Assembly (NCBI GenBank): GCA_013151875.1 | Contig: JAADHL010000173.1 | Span: 1 to 6,598, forward strand | DNA from: Deltaproteobacteria bacterium | GTDB taxonomy: Bacteria; Myxococcota_A; UBA9042; DTJE01 | Direction: 5' to 3' | DNA length: 6,598 nt | Shown here: positions 1-5,125 of the stretch, piece after piece | How the letters are laid out: the number at the start of each line of letters is the position of its first letter | Numbering within the stretch: the first letter of the stretch is position 1 | Notes under the pieces: model-generated | Databases searched by the model: none | What the model was told of the DNA's origin: nothing | Seen by the model: only the letters and a program-made list of their open reading frames with translations | Position numbers and translations under genes: made by a program

Positions 1-117
1 CGCGTCCTTTATCTCACCGAGGACATCCAGATTGAGGGCATTCAGCACATCAGGTCTGTTCACCGTGAGGGTAGTGACCGGACCATCATGGGCAAGTAAA
101 ATCGTCTCGTAGTTCAT
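1..117 (-). CDS. Enoyl-CoA hydratase/isomerase (crotonase family), N-terminal fragment
   Basis: Only the first 39 codons are in the window; the gene runs off the left edge. The translation begins MNYETILLAHDGPVTTLTVN and continues into R-P-D-V-L-N-A-L-N. The pattern of a short beta strand followed by N-R-P-x-x-x-N-A-L is the hallmark start of the crotonase superfamily, so the assignment is good even from a fragment. Crotonases act in the cytoplasm on acyl-CoA thioesters, most often hydrating trans-2-enoyl-CoA to 3-hydroxyacyl-CoA. Other members are isomerases, hydrolases or decarboxylases, and the discriminating glutamates lie outside the window. The ATG is supported by AGGAGG at 129-134, 11 bases upstream. 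The gene follows the thiolase gene on the same strand with a 97-base gap, so the two are probably co-transcribed and serve the same acyl-CoA pathway. Confidence 0.85.
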   Translation of the reverse strand, partial: MNYETILLAHDGPVTTLTVNRPDVLNALNLDVLGEIKDA

Positions 118-214
118 AACGGGCTTGTCCTCCTGGTCATCGAACTCAGATCGACAAGAGCAGATCAATGCACGACTCTCGATGAATGATGGGCGATATG
201 CGATCCAACGCGGT

Positions 215-1393
215 TCAACCCCTTTCGACCATCATCGCCACCGCCTCGCCGCCGCCGATGCAAAGGCTGGCCACCCCGGAACTGGAACCACGAGCCTGCA
301 TGGCGTACAGAAGCGTCACCAGGATACGGGTTCCACTGGCGCCTATAGGATGTCCCATGGAAACCGCGCCGCCGTTGACGTTCACATTGGAACCATCAAG
401 ACCCAACAGCTTGTTCACGGCCAGGCTGACAACGGCAAATGCCTCGTTGATCTCGTAGAGGTCGATGTCCTCCTTCGCCTTGCCCGTCTTTTTCAGCAGC
501 TTCTCGATGGCAAACGCCGGGGCCGTGGTGAACCACGCCGGTTCCTGCGCGTGCTGGGCCGACCCGACGATTACGGCCAAAGGCTTCAGACCAGCGGCCT
601 GGGCTGCCTCGGCCGACATGAGGACCACTGCTGCGGCCCCGTCGTTGATGGATGACGCATTTGCCGCGGTAACGGTCCCCTCGCGATCGAAGGCGGGCCT
701 CAATTTCGGGATCTTGGCCACGTTTCCACGACCCGGTTCCTCGTCCACTTCGACCATGATCGGATCGCCCTTTCGCTGCGGCACGGGTACGGGAGCAATC
801 TCGTCCTTGAACGCACCGTCCTTGATCGCGCCCAACGATTTCGTATACGAGCCCACCGCGAACTCGTCCTGCATTTCCCGGGTGATGCCGTGCTCTTTCG
901 CGCACATCTCTGCGGCCATGCCCATGTGGAAATTGTTGTAAGGGTCCCACAGACCGTCCTTTACCATCATGTCCACGACCTTACCGTCGCCCATCCGGTA
1001 TCCGGTCCGGGCCTTTTCCAGTATGTACGGAGCCAGGCTCATGTTCTCCATGCCCCCTGCAACCACGCAGTCGGCGTCACCGCACCGGATGGCCTGAGCC
1101 GCAAGCATCACGCTCTTGAGGCCCGAGCCGCACACCTTGCTGACGGTCAGACACGGAACACTGTCGGGCACTCCCGCATAGATCGCGGCCTGGCGTGCAG
1201 GGGCTTGGCCGATCCCGCCGGAAAGGACGCACCCCATCATCACCTCGTCCACCTTTTCCGGCGCAACCCCCGAGCGCTTCAACGCCTCCCTGATCGCCAC
1301 GGCGCCCAACCTGGGGGCCGGCACGGTCGACAACGCCCCACCGAACGACCCTATGGCGGTCCTTGCCGCTCCGACTATCACTGCCTGACGCAT
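215..1393 (-). CDS. Acetyl-CoA C-acetyltransferase (thiolase)
   Basis: Complete 392-residue thiolase, the normal length for the family. Thiolases condense two acetyl-CoA to acetoacetyl-CoA, or cleave 3-ketoacyl-CoA with CoA, in the cytoplasm. Visible catalytic motifs: the nucleophilic Cys88 in V-C-G-S-G-L-K-S, Asn316 in N-E-A-F-A, His348 in G-G-A-V-S-M-G-H-P-I-G-A-S-G, and the second catalytic Cys378 in C-I-G-G-G-E-A. H-M-G-M-A-A-E at 156-162 matches the covering-loop segment typical of short-chain (acetoacetyl-CoA/PhaA/AtoB-type) thiolases, so this specificity is favoured over a long-chain FadA type; sequence alone cannot settle synthesis versus degradation. The start is firm: ATG at 1393 lies three bases after a full-length Shine-Dalgarno. 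It is the first gene of a leftward unit with an enoyl-CoA hydratase downstream, and it is divergent from the phosphatase gene. No defects seen. Confidence 0.96.
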   Translation of the reverse strand: MRQAVIVGAARTAIGSFGGALSTVPAPRLGAVAIREALKRSGVAPEKVDEVMMGCVLSGGIGQAPARQAAIYAGVPDSVPCLTVSKVCGSGLKSVMLAAQAIRCGDADCVVAGGMENMSLAPYILEKARTGYRMGDGKVVDMMVKDGLWDPYNNFHMGMAAEMCAKEHGITREMQDEFAVGSYTKSLGAIKDGAFKDEIAPVPVPQRKGDPIMVEVDEEPGRGNVAKIPKLRPAFDREGTVTAANASSINDGAAAVVLMSAEAAQAAGLKPLAVIVGSAQHAQEPAWFTTAPAFAIEKLLKKTGKAKEDIDLYEINEAFAVVSLAVNKLLGLDGSNVNVNGGAVSMGHPIGASGTRILVTLLYAMQARGSSSGVASLCIGGGEAVAMMVERG

Positions 1394-1395
1394 GA

Positions 1396-1406
1396 ATCAC
1401 CTCCTT
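1396..1406 (-). promoter_or_regulatory. Full-length Shine-Dalgarno of the thiolase gene
   Basis: On the minus strand this reads AAGGAGGTGAT, complementary over 11 bases to the conserved 16S rRNA 3' end. Two bases lie between its end and the ATG; from the GGAGG core the spacing is 6 bases. It fixes the thiolase start and suggests a highly translated gene, as expected for a central catabolic enzyme. Confidence 0.85.
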
Positions 1407-1426
1407 GAAAGACCTTGCATGGCGCG

Positions 1427-1455
1427 ACTCTACCCCACCGGACATCCGTAAACAA
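1427..1455 (-). promoter_or_regulatory. Candidate sigma70-type promoter for the thiolase operon
   Basis: On the minus strand, TTGTTT (1450-1455) and TAGAGT (1427-1432) are separated by exactly 17 bases. The -35 matches the consensus TTGACA at the first three positions; the -10 matches TATAAT at T1, A2, A5 absent/G, and the final T, so it is moderate rather than strong. Transcription would start near 1420, giving a leader of about 25 bases that contains the full Shine-Dalgarno. Its placement makes it the best candidate in the divergent gap, but it is inferred only from pattern and spacing. Confidence 0.45.
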
Positions 1456-1526
1456 ATGATGTATGTCTCAGGAGGGAAGGATGGTCCATTGATCGATCAG
1501 GACCGGGTTTGGGGTAGACTTGAACC

Positions 1527-1531
1527 GGAGG
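1527..1531 (+). promoter_or_regulatory. Ribosome binding site of the HAD phosphatase gene
   Basis: GGAGG, followed by TG, ends five bases before the ATG at 1537. It is the best placed site among several in-frame starts (TTG 1405, ATG 1456, TTG 1489, ATG 1537, ATG 1579). It supports 1537, which also puts the first catalytic motif at residue 21, where this family normally has it. Confidence 0.6.
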
Positions 1532-1536
1532 TGCCG

Positions 1537-2361
1537 ATGCTGGAAATCAACCCGGGGTCGATTCAACGGCTGAGGTCCATGAAGGCGTTCGCCATGGACA
1601 TGGACGGCACCGTCTATCTGGGCGGACGCCTGCTGCCAGGGGCAAGGGAGTTCAAGGACTTTCTGGACGGCCGTGGTGTCCCTTTTGTATTTCTGACCAA
1701 CAACTCGTCCCGCGGACGTTCGGATTTTCTGGACCGCCTGACGAAAATGGGCCTGTCCGTATGCGAACAAAACATAATGACATCTGGAGAGGCCACGATT
1801 GATTATCTTCGCGTGCAATACCCTGACGCGACGATCCGCCTGTTTGGGACCCCATCCCTCGACAAAGAATTCCAGGAGGCCGGGATACGACTTTGCGGCG
1901 CGGATGACGGGGCGGACATCGTGGTGCTGGGTTTCGACACGACCCTGACCTACGACCGTCTGTGGGAACTGTGCGACCGCGTGAGGCGAAAAACCCCTTT
2001 CATCGCCACCCATCCGGACATCAACTGCCCTGTCGAGGACGGCTACATGCCTGACGTGGGTTCGTTTTTGGCCCTGATCAAGGCATCCACCGGACGGGTT
2101 CCGGACGCCGTGATCGGCAAGCCTTCCAAGTGGATGACGGCCGCCCTTTCCTCCAGGTTGGGCCAAAGGCCATGCGACATCGCCTACGTCGGTGACAGGC
2201 TTTACACCGATACAGCCATGGCCCGCGATTCCGGGATGCTCGCCGTGCTGACGCTGACGGGTGAAGCCAGCGTCGAGGACCTGGAAGGCTCCGGGATCCA
2301 ACCCGATCTGGTCGTGGACGACCTCGTCGAGTTGATGGAAGTCTACACGTTCGATCAATAG
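1537..2361 (+). CDS. HAD-IIA family phosphatase (NagD/4-nitrophenylphosphatase-like)
   Basis: 274 residues from the chosen ATG, the usual size for NagD-like HAD hydrolases. All four HAD motifs are visible: D-M-D-G-T-V-Y-L-G with nucleophile Asp21 and acid/base Asp23; F-L-T-N-N-S-S with Thr54; V-I-G-K-P with Lys195; and Y-V-G-D-R-L-Y-T-D-T with Mg-binding Asp220 and Asp225. D-x-D-G-T-V/L-Y, T-N-N-S-S and G-K-P mark the HAD-IIA branch with its C2-type cap between motifs II and III (roughly residues 85-190). Members dephosphorylate small phosphometabolites (nucleotides, sugar phosphates, phosphoglycolate, p-nitrophenyl phosphate) in the cytoplasm; the substrate here cannot be told. The open frame extends upstream to a TTG at 1405, but that extension (an unusual, charged and proline-containing stretch) looks like leader DNA. 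The gene is divergent from the thiolase and convergent with the SDR gene, so it is probably transcribed alone. Confidence 0.93.
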   Translation: MLEINPGSIQRLRSMKAFAMDMDGTVYLGGRLLPGAREFKDFLDGRGVPFVFLTNNSSRGRSDFLDRLTKMGLSVCEQNIMTSGEATIDYLRVQYPDATIRLFGTPSLDKEFQEAGIRLCGADDGADIVVLGFDTTLTYDRLWELCDRVRRKTPFIATHPDINCPVEDGYMPDVGSFLALIKASTGRVPDAVIGKPSKWMTAALSSRLGQRPCDIAYVGDRLYTDTAMARDSGMLAVLTLTGEASVEDLEGSGIQPDLVVDDLVELMEVYTFDQ

Positions 2362-2363
2362 GA

Positions 2364-2387
2364 CCGGACGCCCTCATCCGGACGCCC
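2364..2387. repeat. Short direct repeat between convergent genes
   Basis: CCGGACGCCC occurs at 2364-2373 and again at 2378-2387, separated by TCAT. The same bases can also form a weak hairpin (CCGGA at 2364-2368 with TCCGG at 2377-2381, 8-base loop). There is no following T-run, so it is not a convincing intrinsic terminator for either the phosphatase gene ending at 2361 or the SDR gene ending at 2428. It may be simple slippage duplication in the 66-base convergent gap. Confidence 0.5.
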
Positions 2388-2427
2388 GGCAAATGCGGCC
2401 GCTTCAGGAAACCCTACACAGGACAGC

Positions 2428-3408
2428 TTACTTCATGAGCCCTTCACGACGGGCCCAGTCGATAGTGTCCCTCATCCCGGACTCCAGGTCGAATTCGGGA
2501 ACGAACCCCAGGTCCCTCTTTATGGCGGCATTGCCGGCGACCCAGTAACGCTCCTCGGCCTCGTGGATCTTGTCCACGGACATGACCACCGGCGTGTTGA
2601 ACACCCGGCCCCAGGTCTGCCACACCCAGGCGACCGCCAGGAAGCCCGCCCTGGGCGCCCGCAGGACGTGAAGGCGTTTTTTCAGCACCCTGCCCAGGTC
2701 CGCCGCGAAGGATGGCCAGGTATGCAGTCCGCCGTCATCCATCAGGTACGTGGTTCTAGGCGTATGTTCCGCCTCGGCCGCCGCCACGATAGAGCGCGCG
2801 CAGTCCCTGCCGTGAACCAGGCTCACAGTCTGTTCCCTCTCCAGGCAGAGGACCAGCCCAAGCCTGGACGCGACCTGGAATACCTGAAGAAACTCCTGGT
2901 CACGCGGACCATATATGATTGGGGGCCGCAAAATGGTGACGTCGAGGTCCCCTTTGGCCTCCAGCAAAGCCTTTTCACCTGCCAGTTTACTGCGTCCGTA
3001 TTCGGTCACCGGCGCCTCGGGCAGGCCTTCGTCCCTTTCACGGGGGCCTCCGCCCGGACCCTGGGCAGCAATGGATGAAACCAGAATAAAACGCCCGCCC
3101 CTGGCGTACTTGTCGGCGGCCAGCGCCAGCCCTCGCGTGCCCTGCTCGTTGACCCGGTAGAAATCAGCGGGCCTGACGGCCTTGATCCTGCCCGCCACAT
3201 GCACGACCACATCGCTTTCACGCAACGCCGGCGCCAGGGATTCCGGCTCTTCCAGGGAACCTTCATGCATGCGCACGCCCAGTGAGCTGAGGTGTTCGGT
3301 GCGACTCGTGGGCCTGACCAGCGCGATGATGTCGTGTCCCCTTTCCTTGAGGACTTCCGCCACGTGCGACCCCAGAAATCCCGAGCCCCCCGTCAGAAAC
3401 ACCGTCAT
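2428..3408 (-). CDS. NAD(P)-dependent epimerase/dehydratase (extended SDR)
   Basis: 326 residues from the preferred ATG. The N-terminus M-T-V-F-L-T-G-G-S-G-F-L-G carries the extended-SDR nucleotide motif TGxxGxxG at residues 6-13. Further hallmarks are V-H-V-A-G near 69-73, N-x-x-G-T at 87-91, V-S-S at 110-112, the catalytic pair Tyr137/Lys141 in Y-G-R-S-K, and R-P-P-I-I-Y-G-P-R-D at 161-170. All catalytic residues are present, so an active Rossmann-fold oxidoreductase/epimerase is expected. The family includes nucleotide-sugar epimerases and dehydratases, 3-beta-hydroxysteroid dehydrogenase-like enzymes and dihydroflavonol reductases; the C-terminal half, which sets substrate, is not diagnostic to me. 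The hydrophobic stretch F-L-A-V-A-W-V-W near residue 255 may pack against the substrate lobe. It lies directly after the lipoprotein gene on the same strand and is probably translationally coupled to it. An ATG two codons earlier (3414) overlaps the lipoprotein stop as ATGA but has only one base between it and the AGGAG. Confidence 0.93.
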   Translation of the reverse strand: MTVFLTGGSGFLGSHVAEVLKERGHDIIALVRPTSRTEHLSSLGVRMHEGSLEEPESLAPALRESDVVVHVAGRIKAVRPADFYRVNEQGTRGLALAADKYARGGRFILVSSIAAQGPGGGPRERDEGLPEAPVTEYGRSKLAGEKALLEAKGDLDVTILRPPIIYGPRDQEFLQVFQVASRLGLVLCLEREQTVSLVHGRDCARSIVAAAEAEHTPRTTYLMDDGGLHTWPSFAADLGRVLKKRLHVLRAPRAGFLAVAWVWQTWGRVFNTPVVMSVDKIHEAEERYWVAGNAAIKRDLGFVPEFDLESGMRDTIDWARREGLMK

Positions 3409-3410
3409 GT

Positions 3411-4982
3411 TCATTCTCCTGCCGTGTCCGTGTCCTTTACGAAGGCGTCGGCCCCAGCCATATCGGCCTCTTTTAATATCAAATCCAGGTAATTGATCGA
3501 CGGCACGCCGACTTCCCTGGAAATAAAGAGCGCGCCGTCCCTGACCTCCACGTCCTCTTTTTCGATAAAGGCGAACGCGCTGGTATTGCGGTCCACCACG
3601 GCCCTGCTCAACTGGGCGGAAACGGCCCAGGCCGGCAGGCCTTCAAGCTCTATCTGGAAGGTCATCACATCTCCCACTTTGTTTGCGCCGGAAGCCGCAA
3701 TCAGCAGCATGACTTCCGAATCGCCGGCCTTCGCTCCCATTACAACCATCCCCTCCCCGTCGGATGGTCCGTCGGACCCGCGCAGTCGGGCCCCGAGCCT
3801 CACCGCGTGCCTGCTGTTCATCAGGTACCAGGGCATGGCCGCGCTCAGGGCGGGCAAGGCGGCGCCGTCCTCCCCGAAAAACAGGTCCTCCCCAGCCACC
3901 GCCTGCGCCGAAGACCTGGGTCCCGACCTGCGATCCGCCACCATCATGTCCAGCACGTCCTGGCCCAGTATCCCTGCGGCGGTCAGACGCGCGGCATAGA
4001 AGGCGCTCCTGGCTTTTCTGGTGTCGAGCCGATCCGACAGCGACGACCAAACGGTTTCGTCGATAAGGGGACCCATTTCAGCGAGTCCGACGGATGCCAT
4101 GCCCGCGCCATCAAGGCTATCCCTGGCGGCCCGCCACAGTTCCAGCCTCCCGTCGGGAGTCGGGGCGGTAGTGATCAAGGACACGATGTCCGGCTGCCGT
4201 CCGGGTCGGGTTGAGACGTGATCGATGAATGCCCCCACGGACGCCTTAGGATCGGTCAGGTCATCGAGCCCCCGAACGGCGAATGACGGCGCGAGCACGC
4301 TGAAGGCTCGCTTTCCCTTGTCGTCGTCGGGAAAATCCTGGCGCAGGCGTTCGATGAACGCATCATAGAGGTTCATCACCTGGAACGTCTGATTGGCGCC
4401 GTATCCACCAATCCCGGTCGCGTCCGGCAGAAACTCCACGTACTGAGGCAACCTCCCAAGTGTTCTCAGATGGCCCAGAACCCTGCTTACGACCACGGGC
4501 CAGACCTCGGGGTCCATCACTGTCCTCGTGGCGACCTCGATTCCATCCCTGGGCTCGCAGGCCCCGGCGCCTACGTCGAACATGGCCTGCCACACGACCA
4601 GCATGCCCAGCTGAAACAGATCGCTCACCTGGCGGTCAAGGGTGTTGAACCCGTAGGCGCACAATGGTTCGATATCGGCCGATTCGGCCGGATTCGGGCA
4701 CACCGCATCCAGCGTGAAGCCGCACCCGGATCCCCTCGGAGTCCTGGCCAGGCCCATGCCGTGCTGCTGGTAGTTCAGGGCCCAGCCGCTCCCGACGGCC
4801 GAAGCGCTTGGCGGGCCTCCGTCCAGACCGTTGAATGCCTTTACGGGCGCCACGGGATCAGAGTAATCGACGTCAAAGGTCCTGGTGGTTCCATAACCTG
4901 GCGCCCTCTCGCCCCCTCCTCCAATCGCGCACGACAGATGCAAAGCCCCTGACAATATGATCGCCACCGATATAGAACGCAC
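3411..4982 (-). CDS. Secreted, probable lipoprotein with GH39-like layout
   Basis: 523 residues from a GTG start at 4982. The first residues (M)RSISVAIILSGALHLSC form a signal peptide: one Arg, a hydrophobic core, then Cys18 as probable lipidation site. The lipobox is imperfect (His-Leu-Ser before Cys), so plain secretion is possible. Four further cysteines all lie between residues 87 and 142, consistent with disulfides outside the cytoplasm. I do not recognise a named family with certainty. The order of elements resembles GH39-type glycoside hydrolases: a F-N-G-L-D-G-G-P segment near 50-57; L-D-R-Q-V...L-G-M-L-V-V-W near 115-131; D-P-E-V-W...V-L-G-H-L at 157-172; Q-Y-V-E-F at 180-184; A-E-M-G at 301-304; then a probable beta-sandwich from about 420 to 505 ending in V-P-S-I-N-Y-L-D-L. 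However, where such enzymes have Asn-Glu-Pro, this protein has E-F-L-P-D, so enzymatic activity is doubtful. It precedes and probably couples to the SDR gene. An upstream in-frame ATG (5030) lacks a ribosome site and would bury the signal peptide. Confidence 0.8.
   Translation of the reverse strand: MRSISVAIILSGALHLSCAIGGGGERAPGYGTTRTFDVDYSDPVAPVKAFNGLDGGPPSASAVGSGWALNYQQHGMGLARTPRGSGCGFTLDAVCPNPAESADIEPLCAYGFNTLDRQVSDLFQLGMLVVWQAMFDVGAGACEPRDGIEVATRTVMDPEVWPVVVSRVLGHLRTLGRLPQYVEFLPDATGIGGYGANQTFQVMNLYDAFIERLRQDFPDDDKGKRAFSVLAPSFAVRGLDDLTDPKASVGAFIDHVSTRPGRQPDIVSLITTAPTPDGRLELWRAARDSLDGAGMASVGLAEMGPLIDETVWSSLSDRLDTRKARSAFYAARLTAAGILGQDVLDMMVADRRSGPRSSAQAVAGEDLFFGEDGAALPALSAAMPWYLMNSRHAVRLGARLRGSDGPSDGEGMVVMGAKAGDSEVMLLIAASGANKVGDVMTFQIELEGLPAWAVSAQLSRAVVDRNTSAFAFIEKEDVEVRDGALFISREVGVPSINYLDLILKEADMAGADAFVKDTDTAGE
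3416..3420 (-). promoter_or_regulatory. Ribosome binding site deciding the SDR start
   Basis: Minus-strand AGGAG lies inside the last codons of the lipoprotein gene. It is one base from the ATG at 3414 and seven bases from the ATG at 3408. The second spacing is normal, and the second start gives the conserved beginning M-T-V-F-L-T-G-G, so 3408 is preferred. Reinitiation at the overlapping 3414 ATG after termination of the upstream gene remains possible. Confidence 0.6.
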
Positions 4983-4987
4983 TGATG

Positions 4988-4992
4988 CTCCC
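4988..4992 (-). promoter_or_regulatory. Ribosome binding site supporting the GTG start of the lipoprotein
   Basis: Minus-strand GGGAG ends five bases before the GTG at 4982. That start places a canonical short signal peptide right at the N-terminus. The alternative ATG at 5030 is preceded by a T- and A-rich stretch with no purine-rich site, and would add 16 residues rich in Cys and Trp before the hydrophobic core. Confidence 0.5.
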
Positions 4993-5041
4993 GCATTCCA
5001 GGCACACCATGGTCCGCAGTCCCGGCTCATTAGTCAATAGC

Positions 5042-5046
5042 AAGGA
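5042..5046 (+). promoter_or_regulatory. Alternative ribosome binding site (for ATG 5054)
   Basis: AAGGA sits seven bases before an ATG at 5054 that is in frame with dihydroorotase. If used, the enzyme would gain a 24-residue N-terminal extension encoded largely by the heptamer repeat. The site is spaced well, but the family start and the repeat nature of the extension argue for the ATG at 5126, whose own site is the weaker GGAG at 5113-5116, nine bases upstream. Confidence 0.35.
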
Positions 5047-5065
5047 AAATTGTATGAAAACAACG

Positions 5066-5100
5066 ATTGACGATCGTCGATCTACGATCGACCATGGACG
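5066..5100. repeat. Degenerate heptamer tandem repeat with dyad symmetry
   Basis: Five consecutive 7-base units with consensus ATCGACG fill 5066-5100 (units start at 5066, 5073, 5080, 5087, 5094). Each differs from the consensus by one base, and the block ends are sharp to the right (5101 onwards does not fit). A weak sixth unit may precede at 5059. Within it, GTCGATC (5076-5082) and GATCGAC (5086-5092) form a perfect 7-base inverted repeat around TAC, and GACGATCGTC (5069-5078) is a perfect palindrome. It lies between the divergent lipoprotein and dihydroorotase starts. It could be a regulator site, a structured leader, or a neutral intergenic repeat. Confidence 0.65.
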
Positions 5101-5125
5101 GCAGGCCGCACTGGAGCACGCCCCT

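Noticed and set aside
1470..1492. AGGAGG at 1470-1475 followed by ATG at 1481 and a stop three codons later; a possible leader mini-gene.
   Set aside because: A three-residue frame is too short to support. The purine run may be chance or may serve the in-frame TTG at 1489 of the phosphatase gene, which is a weaker start than 1537.
1468..2358. A long minus-strand open frame opposite the HAD phosphatase gene.
   Set aside because: It is the antisense of a gene with four intact HAD motifs, and the translation shows no family features.
2395..2402. GCGGCCGC palindrome near the SDR stop.
   Set aside because: An eight-base GC palindrome is expected by chance in GC-rich DNA and has no companion elements.
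5067..5095. TTGACG (5067-5072) and GACCAT (5090-5095) with 17-base spacing as a dihydroorotase promoter.
   Set aside because: The -35 is good but lies within the heptamer repeat, and the -10 matches the consensus at only three positions. Not listed as a feature.
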